This document shows positions 9,070 to 18,523 of a stretch of 64,000 nt of DNA, piece after piece. The notes under the pieces are model-generated. The model was not told the origin of the DNA. It made no database searches and saw only the letters and a list, made by a program, of their open reading frames with translations. The position numbers and the translations under genes were made by a program. The DNA comes from an uncultured Clostridia bacterium (GTDB lineage: Bacteria > Bacillota > Clostridia > Lachnospirales > Cellulosilyticaceae). Numbering within the stretch: the first letter of the stretch is position 1; each line of letters starts with the position of its first letter. The stretch is taken from positions 34,741 through 98,740 of the forward strand of contig CALJNR010000054.1 in NCBI GenBank assembly GCA_937981575.1, read 5' to 3'.

Positions 9070-9561
9070 TTATTTTTGGCCGCATTCTGATGTGTCGCCA
9101 ACAAGTATTTGTATCCCATGATGCAGCGTATCAATAATAAATCCCAGCGATTCTTTCACAGCCTTTGGACTGCCTGGCAGATTGACAATAAGCGTTTTCC
9201 CTCTGATCCCTGATATCCCTCTTGAAAGCATTGCCTTGGGGGTAATTTGAAGACTATTGTAACGCATGGCTTCTGAAATGCCCGGAGCCTGCCTAGTAAT
9301 CACCTTAAGCGTAGCTTCAGGGGTAATATCTCTTTGACTGAATCCAGTCCCTCCCGTTGTCAAAATCAGATTGAGCTGAAGTTCATCTGCCATATAAAGC
9401 ATTTCTTTTGCTAAAGCTTCTTCATCATCTGGAAGAACCACATATCTGTGAACACGATATCCTTTTTCTTCAATAAGTGTTTGTATAAGCCTGCCGCTCA
9501 AGTCTTCTCTTTCTCCTTTTGAACCTTTATCACTAGCTGTAATAATCCCTACCTGATACAT
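9070..9561 (-). CDS. mog: Molybdopterin adenylyltransferase (MogA/MoaB family)
   Basis: This enzyme adenylylates molybdopterin before metal insertion by MoeA. The MoCF fold is visible in VGIITASDKGSKGEREDLSG, LILTTGGTGFSQRDITPEATL with the GGTG nucleotide site, and LIVNLPGSPKAV. I chose the ATG at 9561 because GGAGG stands 6 nt upstream. An in-frame ATG 10 codons earlier (9591) lacks a good site and would add a non-conserved tail. It is the first gene of the tungsten cofactor operon, directly behind the riboswitch and terminator at 9652-9783. MogA and MoaB cannot be separated reliably here. Confidence 0.93.
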   Translation of the reverse strand: MYQVGIITASDKGSKGEREDLSGRLIQTLIEEKGYRVHRYVVLPDDEEALAKEMLYMADELQLNLILTTGGTGFSQRDITPEATLKVITRQAPGISEAMRYNSLQITPKAMLSRGISGIRGKTLIVNLPGSPKAVKESLGFIIDTLHHGIQILVGDTSECGQK

Positions 9562-9651
9562 ATAACGCCTCCAATACTCATCACTTTTCATTCTATAAAC
9601 TTAAGATTAAGTAGCTGCAAATAATAAAAGTAAATATTTTCCATAATAAAC

Positions 9652-9679
9652 AAAAAAATCCTGTCCTAGTGGACAGAAT
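9652..9679 (-). terminator. Intrinsic terminator of the riboswitch, before mog
   Basis: In the minus-strand transcript the stem CTGTCC / GGACAG, extended by A-T pairs to about 9 bp around an ACTA loop, is followed by GATTTTTTTG. It stands between the aptamer (9695-9783) and mog, about 90 nt before the start codon. This is a regulatory position rather than the end of a gene. The 3' arm ACAGGA is complementary to TCCTGT in the aptamer core, so aptamer folding and terminator folding are linked. Confidence 0.75.
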
Positions 9680-9694
9680 CAAATAAAGTACTCT

Positions 9695-9783
9695 TTATCC
9701 TTTCCAACAGGAGGCTGTGCAGTTTCCCACAAAGCCCAGACTTACCATCATAGATTCTTCCTTAGACCAATAAGTTCGGATAA
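9695..9783 (-). promoter_or_regulatory. Moco/tungsten-cofactor-type riboswitch aptamer (mog-tup operon leader)
   Basis: The closing stem pairs TTATCC (9778-9783) with GGATAA (9695-9700). Next come an ACTTA/TAAGT hairpin carrying TCTAAGG and CTATGA, and a GGCT..GTG / CAC..AGCC stem with the GGGAAACT loop. The core reads GCCTCCTGTTGGAAAGGAT. The elements UCCGA, CUAUGA, GGAAAC, GCCUCC and UUGGAAAGGAU are shared in order with the aor leader at 1534-1635, so the two are homologous. With a terminator directly downstream, ligand binding most simply switches transcription off (feedback by tungsten or molybdenum cofactor). Family assignment is from memory of the Moco RNA consensus. Confidence 0.74.
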
Positions 9784-9803
9784 CATTTAGTTGTTTATTC
9801 ATT

Positions 9804-9809
9804 ATTATA
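9804..9809 (-). promoter_or_regulatory. Probable -10 box of the mog-tup operon
   Basis: TATAAT in the minus-strand sense lies about 20 nt before the aptamer, where a transcription start would place the riboswitch at the very 5' end of the mRNA. No convincing -35 box is present 17 nt upstream, so the promoter may need an activator, conceivably the divergently encoded AraC protein. The rest of 9562-10083 is AT-rich and shows no other gene. Confidence 0.4.
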
Positions 9810-9966
9810 CTCATTAAAAACTTACCATATATGAGTAATTATATCATATTAGTTGTTTGATGTATTTCCATCTATAATTATACTGAATTTTACCCTTTAA
9901 AACTACCCCAAAATTTAAAATAATACGCCTAAATTTTACACCAATCTTAGCCAATCTTCTAATTTT

Positions 9967-9995
9967 GTTGATACCCAATGTTCGATATGTTAGTA
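9967..9995 (+). promoter_or_regulatory. Probable promoter of the AraC-family gene
   Basis: TTGATA (9967-9972) and TAGTAT (9990-9995) are separated by 17 bp and lie about 90 bp before the AraC start codon. Confidence 0.45.
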
Positions 9996-10083
9996 TATAC
10001 TTATAGAGAATATTGCATCATTATAATTATTTTATTAAAGATGTACAAAAGCGGTTTAGTTTGTAGTGAAAGGATGTTTGATA

Positions 10084-10926
10084 ATGATTCGCAGCTTTGA
10101 CCCGAATTTTGAAAAACATCATAATTATGAGACGGAGTACCTTAAGGTGCTCTACTACGACTTGTCCAAAAATTATAAAGAAATGTATAAATCCTATGAA
10201 TACAATAGATTATGTACCATCATGAGTGGTACGAAACATGTCAAAATTAATAATGGTGAGGAGTTTGATTATACAGATTCTGAATTTATCCTTCTTCCTC
10301 CTCGTTCAAGCGTAGAAATGGAGATCAAAGAAGATACCATAGCCGTTGTCTATGAAATCAGCGATAAGCTTATTGAGGATACTAAAAAACGCATTGAACT
10401 TACTACTGAGCAAGAGGTTCATTTATCCGAAAAAACAATTATCAAAGAAAAGTTTACTGAAACAATAAAAGAACCCCTTCAAAGAATCAACCATTACTGC
10501 ATGAGTAATGACCGTAACAAAAGCTTTCTTATTGATCTTTGTTCGCAGGAACTCATCTACAGTTTGATAAAAAACTGCTGCATTACTTTAGATCCTTCGA
10601 AAAATACCTTTGATCCTGTTACATATACACTTAATTATTTAAAGGAACATATTTCTGAAAATATAACCATTAAAGAAATTGCAGATCAGCTCAACATATC
10701 TGCTTCAAGTCTCGCGGCCAGTTTCAAAAAAAGAACGAATATGACCCCCAAGGAGTATCAGAATATATTAAAGCTTAAATTGTCAAAAGAAGCTCTTAAA
10801 TACAAAAATGTAACAGAAGTCTGTTATGATCTTGGATTTGAAAATGTTTCTTATTTTATTAAACTGTTTAAAAATTATTATGGGGAAACCCCTAAACAAT
10901 TCGCCATACGTCTTACACAGTCTTAA
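10084..10926 (+). CDS. AraC-family transcriptional regulator
   Basis: A 280-residue one-component regulator. The N-terminal half looks like a small cupin-type sensor (residues about 20-110, with ILLPPRSSVEMEI). The C-terminal hundred residues carry two helix-turn-helices: ITIKEIADQLNISASSLAASFKKRT and VTEVCYDLGFENVSYFIKLFKNYYGETPKQF, the AraC signature. I start at the ATG at 10084 (AAAGGA 9 nt upstream) rather than the in-frame GTG at 10066. It is divergent from the tungsten cofactor operon, which is the only adjacent candidate target, but no shared operator is visible. The ligand is unknown. Confidence 0.9.
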   Translation: MIRSFDPNFEKHHNYETEYLKVLYYDLSKNYKEMYKSYEYNRLCTIMSGTKHVKINNGEEFDYTDSEFILLPPRSSVEMEIKEDTIAVVYEISDKLIEDTKKRIELTTEQEVHLSEKTIIKEKFTETIKEPLQRINHYCMSNDRNKSFLIDLCSQELIYSLIKNCCITLDPSKNTFDPVTYTLNYLKEHISENITIKEIADQLNISASSLAASFKKRTNMTPKEYQNILKLKLSKEALKYKNVTEVCYDLGFENVSYFIKLFKNYYGETPKQFAIRLTQS

Positions 10927-10984
10927 AAGTAAATCTTTATGTTTGCTCCCTTGTTAGCAAGATGAGCTTATGTATCTCAAAATG

Positions 10985-11023
10985 AAATAAGCGACACAGA
11001 GCTAATCTGTTTCGCTTATTTTT
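10985..11023. terminator. Bidirectional terminator between convergent genes
   Basis: The stem AAATAAGCGA / TCGCTTATTT, extended by ACAG/CTGT, has A and T tracts on its flanks. It lies between the convergent araC-type gene and the zinc-ribbon gene, and overlaps the last codons of the latter. Confidence 0.75.
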
Positions 11024-11187
11024 CTTTCTGTATTTCTTATACTATCTGCATCTTTATCGTCTACTGCTAATACCTCTTTGCTTGAAACTAATTTTTTGCA
11101 ACGGTTGCAAAAATAACTGCTCGAACCGCACGCAGCTAAAACTTCAAGCTGCGCTTTGCAAACCGGACAAAAGAATTTTTCATCCAT
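11002..11187 (-). CDS. Small zinc-ribbon protein
   Basis: A 61-residue protein with CPVC near the N-terminus and CNRC about 20 residues later. The two CxxC knuckles can bind one zinc ion, and a charged C-terminal tail of about 28 residues follows. The ATG has an AGGAGG ribosome binding site and lies 10 nt after the fbp stop, so it is co-transcribed with fbp. No specific function is recognised. Small ribbons of this type are often RNA- or protein-binding accessory factors. Confidence 0.75.
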   Translation of the reverse strand: MDEKFFCPVCKAQLEVLAACGSSSYFCNRCKKLVSSKEVLAVDDKDADSIRNTERKISETD

Positions 11188-11197
11188 AATATTCCTC

Positions 11198-13177
11198 CTA
11201 TTTGAACTCTTTTTCTTTCAAAAGGCCCAGCCTATAATATTCAACTAGTGTAAGAAGCGCTTGAATCTGGCTGATGATATCTTTTCCAACATCCGTATCT
11301 TTTACTCTTTTCCTTTGATAGACAACTTCTATAATATTCATAGTCGTAACAATGTCTTTTTCAGATGCAATCGCATTCTGTACTCCTTCAAAAGGCTGAT
11401 GAGAAGCGAGTTGCAGACCATACGAATTATAGATAAGTGTATAACCCGCTATCCCCGTCACTTTCTGGTAAGCTTTTGTAAACCCTCCGTCAATCACAAT
11501 AATCTTGCCATTTGCCTTGATTGGGGTTTCTCCTGATTTAACCTGAACGGGCACATGTCCATTAATAATATGTGACTGCTCTTCATAAATATTAAATTCT
11601 TTCAAGATCTTTCGCGCCAGCTCTACATTCTCTAACTGGTCGTAATAAGGGTTTCTGCGCTCTATGCTGCAGGATTTATCTTCTATAAAATATTTTTCAA
11701 AAGTAGCCATCTTATCTTTTCCAAAAAGCGGCGAACATCTGCCGCACCATAGGTACCACATCATATCCTGTCCCTTTTGACGCACCACTAAATCCTCTCG
11801 ATTAAAATAGCCATCTCTTACGATTTCCTCAAGTTTATCCAGGTAACCTTTCCCTGAGTAGAGCCTGCCGTCCAGATTTACCGTTTGAAAAGTGCCATCT
11901 TCATTCATAAGAATACATCCATGGTAAAGCAGGTTGTTATTATAGACTTTATACATGCTCCCCTTCGAAAACATAAAACGAATATGTTCCTGTAATTTGG
12001 AACTATGTATAAAAGAATGTACCAACCTTTCTACTACCTGTTCTTCTTCTTTTGTAAGCCTATAAGGATCCTCCTCATCTATGGTAACAAAATCAGTATC
12101 CTTTAATAGATAAGTTTTTCCTTCAAGCGTAACAGTTTTTTCTTTAAAATTTATTTGATGAAGTAGATCTCTTCCTTGCATGACCGGATCAAATGATCGC
12201 ATGATGAGTTCATGTTCAAGCTTAAACTGGATTATAGTTATGGCCTTATGCATAAGGGCAATAAGCTCTGTATCATCTTTCTTAATGTCTATTTCCCCTT
12301 CAGCCTTCGGCATAAAAAGGCTGCAGTTCGTATTTTTGTAATAATGCATGGCAAAGGTAGCTAAAGGCAGCAAATTAATACCATAGCCATCTTCTAACGT
12401 CTGAAGGCTCGAGTAGCTACAGGCAATCCTTATGACGTTGGCAATGCAGGCCCCGCTGCCGGCGGCTGCCCCCATCCATAGTATGTCGTGATTGCCCCAC
12501 TGAATGTCAATAGAGTGATAATTTTCAATAATATCCATCACAATATCTGCTCTTGCCCCTCTGTCAAAAATATCCCCAATAACATGCAGTCTGTCTACTG
12601 CCAGGCGCTGAATCAGATAGCAAAAGGCGCACATAAATTCATTAGCTTTATTAAGACTTACTATTCTCTCAATAATCTCATTATAGTATTGTTCTTTGTT
12701 ATGGGCATCAATCTGTTCACTCAGCAGTTCTTCCATAACATAGGCAAATTCTTTAGGAAGAGCCTTTCTTACTTTTGAGCGGGTATATTTAGAAGATATA
12801 GCCTTACATAGTTTGATAATGCGGTACAAGTTAATGCGGTACCAGTCATTCATATCTTCTTCCTTTTTGCTAACCTGCTCTAGTTTCTTTTCTGGATAGT
12901 AAATCAGCATCGCAAGACTCCTGCGATCTCTTTCTGAAAGTTCACTCATAAATAATGTATCAATTTTAGGCTTTAAAACCCCTGATGCATTGCGAAGCAC
13001 ATGAGAAAACGCTTCATATTCTCCATGTATATCAGATACAAAGTGTTCTGTTGCTTTTGGCAGGTTCAAAATAGCCTGCAGGTTAATAATTTCCGTTATT
13101 GCAGCATCCGTTGTTGGGTATTGCTTTGCTAAAAACTTAATCAGCTGCATATTGATTGATTCATGCGCTTTAACCAC
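11198..13177 (-). CDS. fbp: Fructose-1,6-bisphosphatase, class III
   Basis: The Firmicutes-type FBPase converts fructose-1,6-bisphosphate to fructose-6-phosphate in gluconeogenesis. The 659-residue length matches the class. The N-terminal half carries calcineurin-like metal-site motifs: VSDIHGEYEAF, HVIGDIFDRGARAD, IQWGNHDILWMGAAAG and, near the C-terminus, IINGHVPV. The start codon is GTG with AGGGGG about 9 nt upstream. Gene order places ispF 44 bp upstream and the zinc-ribbon gene downstream on the same strand. Confidence 0.96.
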   Translation of the reverse strand: MVKAHESINMQLIKFLAKQYPTTDAAITEIINLQAILNLPKATEHFVSDIHGEYEAFSHVLRNASGVLKPKIDTLFMSELSERDRRSLAMLIYYPEKKLEQVSKKEEDMNDWYRINLYRIIKLCKAISSKYTRSKVRKALPKEFAYVMEELLSEQIDAHNKEQYYNEIIERIVSLNKANEFMCAFCYLIQRLAVDRLHVIGDIFDRGARADIVMDIIENYHSIDIQWGNHDILWMGAAAGSGACIANVIRIACSYSSLQTLEDGYGINLLPLATFAMHYYKNTNCSLFMPKAEGEIDIKKDDTELIALMHKAITIIQFKLEHELIMRSFDPVMQGRDLLHQINFKEKTVTLEGKTYLLKDTDFVTIDEEDPYRLTKEEEQVVERLVHSFIHSSKLQEHIRFMFSKGSMYKVYNNNLLYHGCILMNEDGTFQTVNLDGRLYSGKGYLDKLEEIVRDGYFNREDLVVRQKGQDMMWYLWCGRCSPLFGKDKMATFEKYFIEDKSCSIERRNPYYDQLENVELARKILKEFNIYEEQSHIINGHVPVQVKSGETPIKANGKIIVIDGGFTKAYQKVTGIAGYTLIYNSYGLQLASHQPFEGVQNAIASEKDIVTTMNIIEVVYQRKRVKDTDVGKDIISQIQALLTLVEYYRLGLLKEKEFK

Positions 13178-13221
13178 TGTAATAACCCCCTAGCTGTTTA
13201 TCAAATAAGTCTGACTTAAAA

Positions 13222-13701
13222 TTACCCCTGCCACTCTAAAAGGACAATGGCTTGGCTGGAAATCCCAAGCTTTTCTCCTGTAAAGCCTAACCCTTCTTCT
13301 GTTGTTGCTTTAATATTAACCTGGGATACCCCTATCTTAAGAGCACCTGCAATGTTTTTTCTCATCGCTTCAATATGCGGCGCCATTTTAGGGGCCTCAG
13401 CTATAATCGTCGCATCAATATTATGGACACCCGCCCCTTTAGCATCAAGCAGGGCTCCTACATGTTCAAGCAGTTTAATGCTGGATATATCTTTGTATTT
13501 CGGGTCTGTATCTGGAAAATGTCTGCCTATATCTCCTTCTGCTGCAGCGCCAAGCAGTGCATCCATGATCGCATGAACCAAAACATCAGCATCCGAATGC
13601 CCAAGCAGCCCCTTTTCATAAGGAATTTCAACGCCGCCCATAATGAGTTTTCTATCTTCAGTTAATCGATGAACATCATATCCCATACCTATTCTTAACA
13701 T
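13222..13701 (-). CDS. ispF: 2-C-methyl-D-erythritol 2,4-cyclodiphosphate synthase
   Basis: IspF cyclises CDP-methylerythritol-2-phosphate in the MEP isoprenoid pathway. The 159-residue length is typical. Metal-site motifs are GMGYDVHRL and [19 protein letters not shown], followed by [15 protein letters not shown]. The C-terminal [20 protein letters not shown] segment is also conserved. It stands upstream of fbp on the same strand, close enough to share a transcript, but no functional tie is apparent. Confidence 0.97.
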   Translation of the reverse strand: MLRIGMGYDVHRLTEDRKLIMGGVEIPYEKGLLGHSDADVLVHAIMDALLGAAAEGDIGRHFPDTDPKYKDISSIKLLEHVGALLDAKGAGVHNIDATIIAEAPKMAPHIEAMRKNIAGALKIGVSQVNIKATTEEGLGFTGEKLGISSQAIVLLEWQG

Positions 13702-13866
13702 GATCCTTATACTCCTTTAAACGCTATTTCTAAAAACAAATACCTTCTTTTATTCATTTTGTTTATTCTACTTAAAATTCTACCACATATTGCACTAAGA
13801 ATCTATGTTCTGACTAGACTTATAGGATAAATTTATATATTCTGCTGCTTTATTTGTAACCACCGT

Positions 13867-14022
13867 TTATTTTTCAAAGTTAAACTTTTGTTGAGATTGT
13901 TTCATCTGCATAAATCTAACTATTTCAACGTCTAAAGCTTTACTTATCCTTAAAATTTCTTCCTTTTGGGTCCCCTCCAGCGATTTATGCAGTCTGTTTC
14001 GCAAACTATCAATTTCTTTCAT
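13867..14022 (-). CDS. Spo0E-like aspartyl-phosphate phosphatase
   Basis: A short helical protein of about 51 residues. The N-terminal EIDSLRNRLHKSLE helix and the C-terminal LDVEIVRFMQ motif (compare the S-x2-LD-x-LI-x2-Y signature) match the Spo0E family. These proteins dephosphorylate Spo0A-type response regulators and delay sporulation. I chose the ATG at 14022 because GAAGGTGA stands 7 nt upstream and the conserved region begins there. An in-frame GTG at 14073 would add 17 poorly conserved residues and cannot be excluded. The canonical terminal tyrosine is replaced by F in this motif, so activity is not certain. Confidence 0.7.
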   Translation of the reverse strand: MKEIDSLRNRLHKSLEGTQKEEILRISKALDVEIVRFMQMKQSQQKFNFEK

Positions 14023-14225
14023 TGCTTCTTCACCTTCTTTATTAGCATCGTTTCTCATATGTATTTTTTTCACCCATGCATTCCCTTTTTATATGTATTC
14101 TCTTTTATCTCAGGTCTGTTTTTATTTAACTGATAAGTTTAGTAATCTATCAAACGACAGCACTCATATGCCTTCTTGAACTTTTAAGTATGCTTTAAAA
14201 CTACCGTAAAATCTCTTGAAGACTG

Positions 14226-16259
14226 CTACATTGTAAATTTTCCAACTAATCCTTGAAGTTCTTTCGCTGCTTGCATGTTTTCGTCTGCCATCTTTACTTC
14301 ATCTAGAGTCATATCTACAATAGCGACAGTATTTTCTGCAATATCCTGAACACCTTTTGCCCCTTCTGAAGCAGTAACAGCTACTTCATTAATTGCTGTT
14401 GAAATACTGGATATCGATGCATTCAGCTGGTCAGCAGCCAGTTCAAATTCTGTCATCAGCTGATTGACAACACCGGCATCATTATTATACTGTTCACTGA
14501 CCCTAATTAGCTTTTTATAATCTTCCAAAACATTTTGATCAATAAAAGATAATATAGCTTCTGAATTGACTTTCATATGTCCTACTGATAAATAGACATT
14601 TTTGACGATTCCCTGAATACCGTCTGCTGTTTCAGCAGATTCTTCAGCTAGTTTTCTGATCTCATCTGCTACCACCGCAAAGCCTCTCCCCTTATCCCCT
14701 GCCCTTGCTGCTTCTATCGCTGCATTGAGTGCTAAGAGATTTGTCTGTGCAGTAATTGAAAGAATTGTATCTGCCAAAACACCGATTTGACTTATAATAT
14801 TGGTTTCTTCTATGGCCTGCTCCATATTTGTTCTGGCGCGATTATATATTTCTCTCGCGTTTTCTGCTGAGCCTACAGATTCTTCATTAAGTTTGATAGC
14901 CCGTTTGGCAATCTGATGTGACAGCTGTGTCCCCTCTTTAACCTTCTCTGCAATCGTTGAAACATTTGCATCGATTTCAGAAATGGTAGCTGTAATTTCC
15001 TCTGAAGAAGCAGCTGTTTCCTCTATTTCTGCTGACAGTTCTTGTGTGGTAGCTGAATTATTATGGGCATATTCTTGCACCTTCATCGAAATCTGCTCCA
15101 GTTTTCCCGCATTTTCCATAATGTCACCGGATACTAAAACCAGTCTTGCCGCCATCTCCCTTAGAACTTTACGGGTTTCAAACATCGCTTTTGCAATGAT
15201 TCCGGTCTCATCTCTTTTTTTGGCCAAATAACTGTAGCTTTCATCATACTTTAGATCCAGCTGCGCCGTTTTATGAATGAGTTCTGTCAGTTTAATAATA
15301 GGATCTGAAATCTTTTTTGCAAAGAAAAGTCCTGCCAGCAGAGCAAAAATAGCACAGCCCAATCCAATCTCAAGTATATATTTCATCATGTCATAAACTG
15401 GTCTCATCACTTCATCTAAATCTCCAGTGATAACTAAAGTCCAATTTGTCTCAGGAATAACACTGTAAGAAGCTTTTTTTTGCTTGCCTCCAAAATGGTA
15501 CGTAATCGCATCTGGAACTACTTTTTCTCCTTTTCCAATCCGTTCTACAACAGCTTTAATTTGCACATTTTCAACTGGCTGTCCTATTTTGTCTTTCTGC
15601 GGGTGAAAAAGCATATTTCCTTTTTCATCTACCAAATAAGCATAGCTTGATTTTGTATTTAAAATACCTGCCTCTGCTAAATACTTAATAATACTATCTG
15701 TATAAACTGCCACAGCCACAAATCCTGCTAACTGATCATTGATCTTTACCGGGTGCACAAAGGCAATAACATATGATCCGGTAGACTTGGACTTCAGCGT
15801 TTCACTAATTACAGGCATGCCTGACCCTAGAACCTCTTGCGCATATTCGCGGTCTCCAAAATCTTGACCAATGAGTTTTGTATCGCTGTCTGCTACATTG
15901 ATTCCGTTTAGATCCACTACAAAAATATGTTCAATATTTCCTGCTTGTTCTTGAAGCTTTTGAAGCTTTATATTTAAAGCTTCCTGTATCTCACTTGCTC
16001 CAGCCCTATCTTTGTTTTGAATTTTAACTAAAAGGTCTTTAACTAACTTTTCTTCTGCAATGAAGGCTGCATTTTTTGTTTCATGATCAATCATCGAGCG
16101 AATAAGATAAAAGTTATCTTTATTCGTTTCAGCCATAACAGTATCTGTAATAGTTGACAGCGTTCCTACCGATTTAAATAGTGTAAATCCTCCCATAATG
16201 GTTATAGTAAAGAGCATCATCGTAATCATCATAATCGACAACTTAGCTTTAATCGTCAT
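14226..16259 (-). CDS. Methyl-accepting chemotaxis protein with dCache sensor
   Basis: A 677-residue chemoreceptor. A transmembrane segment at about 8-30 is followed by an extracellular double-Cache domain (about 35-280, with [15 protein letters not shown] and [15 protein letters not shown]). A second membrane segment lies at about 290-312, then HAMP, then a signalling domain with the conserved hairpin tip [30 protein letters not shown]. It relays an external ligand to CheA/CheW. The ATG overlaps the stop of the GGDEF/EAL gene by 4 nt, so the two are translated as a coupled pair that may share a signal. Confidence 0.93.
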   Translation of the reverse strand: MTIKAKLSIMMITMMLFTITIMGGFTLFKSVGTLSTITDTVMAETNKDNFYLIRSMIDHETKNAAFIAEEKLVKDLLVKIQNKDRAGASEIQEALNIKLQKLQEQAGNIEHIFVVDLNGINVADSDTKLIGQDFGDREYAQEVLGSGMPVISETLKSKSTGSYVIAFVHPVKINDQLAGFVAVAVYTDSIIKYLAEAGILNTKSSYAYLVDEKGNMLFHPQKDKIGQPVENVQIKAVVERIGKGEKVVPDAITYHFGGKQKKASYSVIPETNWTLVITGDLDEVMRPVYDMMKYILEIGLGCAIFALLAGLFFAKKISDPIIKLTELIHKTAQLDLKYDESYSYLAKKRDETGIIAKAMFETRKVLREMAARLVLVSGDIMENAGKLEQISMKVQEYAHNNSATTQELSAEIEETAASSEEITATISEIDANVSTIAEKVKEGTQLSHQIAKRAIKLNEESVGSAENAREIYNRARTNMEQAIEETNIISQIGVLADTILSITAQTNLLALNAAIEAARAGDKGRGFAVVADEIRKLAEESAETADGIQGIVKNVYLSVGHMKVNSEAILSFIDQNVLEDYKKLIRVSEQYNNDAGVVNQLMTEFELAADQLNASISSISTAINEVAVTASEGAKGVQDIAENTVAIVDMTLDEVKMADENMQAAKELQGLVGKFTM

Positions 16260-18370
16260 ATCCTATATTCTCCCCTCAATTTTTGAACTGCCTCATTCTC
16301 TGGTATAGGTTTACTAAATAAGTATCCCTGAATTTTATTACATTTGTGCTTAATAAGATACTGCATCTGATCCTCGTTCTCAACCCCTTCTGCCACAACA
16401 CACAAGTCCATACTTCTTCCAATTTTGACAATATGATCTGTTAACGACTTATTTTTTCCTTCTGTTGAAATAGTGTCAATAAATGTTTTGTCAATCTTAA
16501 GCGTGGTAATAGGCAGCTGCCTTAAATAATTTAAAGACGAATAACCTTTTCCAAAATCATCGAGAGCAATTTTTATACCTCTTGCTCTCATAAGCTTTAG
16601 CTTTCCTGCAATAGCCTCATAGGATTCCATAAGGATGGATTCTGTGATTTCAAGTTCCAGATACTTAGGATTAATTTTGGTCATCTCTAAAATATCCATT
16701 ACAACATCTGCAAAATCATCTTGCAAAAGCTGCAGCATGGATACATTAACAGATATCGTCAATTCTGTATGTCCTAAATTGTGAAGGCGTTTTAAAAATA
16801 AGCTTGCATTTCTAAGCACCCATTCGCCAATAGGTATGATTAAGTGAGTATCTTCTGCTACACCAATAAACTTAGCTGGTGAAACAAATCCGAGTTCAGC
16901 ATTTCTCCACCTTATGAGAGCCTCAAATCCTGAAATTTTATTGGTTTTAATATCTAGCTGCGGCTGATAGTGAAGTTCAAATTCATTGTTTTCGAGCGCC
17001 ATACGCAGATTCCTCTCCGTTCTCATTCTTTCAGCTACTGCCTCATTCATCGGAACATTATAAATTACAATTTTATTTTTCCCTGCCTCTTTTGCCTTGT
17101 GCATAGCTATATCAGCGTTTTTCAAAAGTTCATCTAGAGAGTTTCCATGCTCTGGGAAAATGGATATCCCGATACTTACTGTCGTAAAGATTGATCTTCC
17201 ATCTACTTCTACTGGTGTTCTAAAGGCTTTAAGAATTTCTACTGCACCTTTTTCTATCTGATTTACTTCTTCAAGATCATTAACTAAAATAATAAATTCA
17301 TCTCCGCTCAGTCTGTATAAATGTGAATGATTTCCTTGAAGCTTTCCAAGTCTTTCTCCAATTTTTTTAAGTACGCGGTCTCCATAGGTATGTCCCATCG
17401 TATCATTTATATATTTAAAATTATCAATATCTATAAATAAGATTGCTGCTTTTTTATGATGCTTATCAGCAATGATTTCACTTAGCGTCTCTGAAAGTGC
17501 AATGCGGTTTTTTAAACCTGTCAGCTGATCATGATAAGCTAACTGCTGCAAATCTTTTTCGTATGCCCTAAGTTCAGTAATATCTGTATGTGCCCCCGAC
17601 ATGCAGTAAAGCTGCCCTTTCTCATCGAATAATGCTTTCCCTCTTGCTTGTACCCATTTATAGCTTCCGCCTTTCGTCTTTATTCTATATTCTGCTTGAT
17701 AATAATCGGTTTCACCTTGCTTATGTCTTTTCATTGTGCTGCCGGCAGCAGCTTGATCTTCTGGATGAATCAAAGAATCCCATCCCCTCAAAGTTTCCAA
17801 ATCGCACTTATCATATCCAGTAATCTCATACCACCTATCGGAAAAAAACATCTCTCCGTTTTTTTCTTCCCATATCCCATCATTGGCAGCTTCACAGATT
17901 AATCGGTACCTGGTCTCACTTTCTATCAGCTGCTTTTGTCTTTTTACCGTTTCATCATACTGTTTTCTCAGCATTTCTTCTGAGGCTGCTAATTGTCCGT
18001 ACGCCCCTTCAATTTCATCATTTGCAAAAGCCAGGTCCTGATAACTGTTAATAAGTTCTGATTCTGTCTCCTTAATTTTTCTAAGTGCTAAGTAGACAAG
18101 AATGTAAATCCCAGCCCCTGTCACGGCAACGTATACCCATCCTTTAAGCATATTGATAAGTGTCAGAGTCTCTTTTTCATAAATAAGAAAACTTACTATT
18201 TTGTCTGACAACAAAATCCAAAAGGCCCCAACAGCCATATAAATAGACGCAATTTTGATTGCTATTCTTTGTGGCTCATACTCTTTTTTCTCAAAAAACT
18301 GCTGAGAAAAATTTGTTGTTATCTGCTTATTAATAATCTTTTTAAAACCATCTATTCTCTTTTCTATCAT
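16256..18370 (-). CDS. PAS-GGDEF-EAL cyclic-di-GMP enzyme
   Basis: A 704-residue membrane protein. Two membrane segments lie in residues about 38-95, followed by a coiled coil, a PAS domain (about 155-265, with [13 protein letters not shown]), a GGDEF domain and an EAL domain. The cyclase signature reads RLSGDEF at about 352, that is SGDEF rather than GGDEF, a substitution found in active enzymes. The EAL site looks complete: [34 protein letters not shown] and QGYLFSKP. Phosphodiesterase activity is therefore likely and cyclase activity possible. It is coupled to the chemoreceptor gene downstream, which points to control of motility. Confidence 0.92.
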   Translation of the reverse strand: MIEKRIDGFKKIINKQITTNFSQQFFEKKEYEPQRIAIKIASIYMAVGAFWILLSDKIVSFLIYEKETLTLINMLKGWVYVAVTGAGIYILVYLALRKIKETESELINSYQDLAFANDEIEGAYGQLAASEEMLRKQYDETVKRQKQLIESETRYRLICEAANDGIWEEKNGEMFFSDRWYEITGYDKCDLETLRGWDSLIHPEDQAAAGSTMKRHKQGETDYYQAEYRIKTKGGSYKWVQARGKALFDEKGQLYCMSGAHTDITELRAYEKDLQQLAYHDQLTGLKNRIALSETLSEIIADKHHKKAAILFIDIDNFKYINDTMGHTYGDRVLKKIGERLGKLQGNHSHLYRLSGDEFIILVNDLEEVNQIEKGAVEILKAFRTPVEVDGRSIFTTVSIGISIFPEHGNSLDELLKNADIAMHKAKEAGKNKIVIYNVPMNEAVAERMRTERNLRMALENNEFELHYQPQLDIKTNKISGFEALIRWRNAELGFVSPAKFIGVAEDTHLIIPIGEWVLRNASLFLKRLHNLGHTELTISVNVSMLQLLQDDFADVVMDILEMTKINPKYLELEITESILMESYEAIAGKLKLMRARGIKIALDDFGKGYSSLNYLRQLPITTLKIDKTFIDTISTEGKNKSLTDHIVKIGRSMDLCVVAEGVENEDQMQYLIKHKCNKIQGYLFSKPIPENEAVQKLRGEYRI

Positions 18371-18450
18371 TTCTCCACCCCTTTAATACCTTTCTATGAA
18401 AATTTATTAATCTATCTGCTGATGACATCATCTATCCAGTAATCATTAAG

Positions 18451-18502
18451 AAAAAAGGATAATCCTGTACTATACTGCTATAGTACAGGATTATCCTTTT
18501 TT
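18451..18502. terminator. Perfect 24-bp inverted repeat terminator
   Basis: Two 24-bp arms (18451-18474 and 18479-18502) pair perfectly around a CTGC loop, beginning with six A and ending with six T. This is a symmetrical, strong intrinsic terminator placed just after the response regulator gene (18524-19660). It separates that two-component unit from the GGDEF/EAL-chemoreceptor operon. Confidence 0.85.
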
Positions 18503-18523
18503 CCAGAATGAAAAATAGTAAGA

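Noticed and set aside
9561..9591. Longer N-terminus for the mog gene starting at 9591
   Set aside because: GGAGG precedes the internal ATG at 9561, and family similarity begins there.
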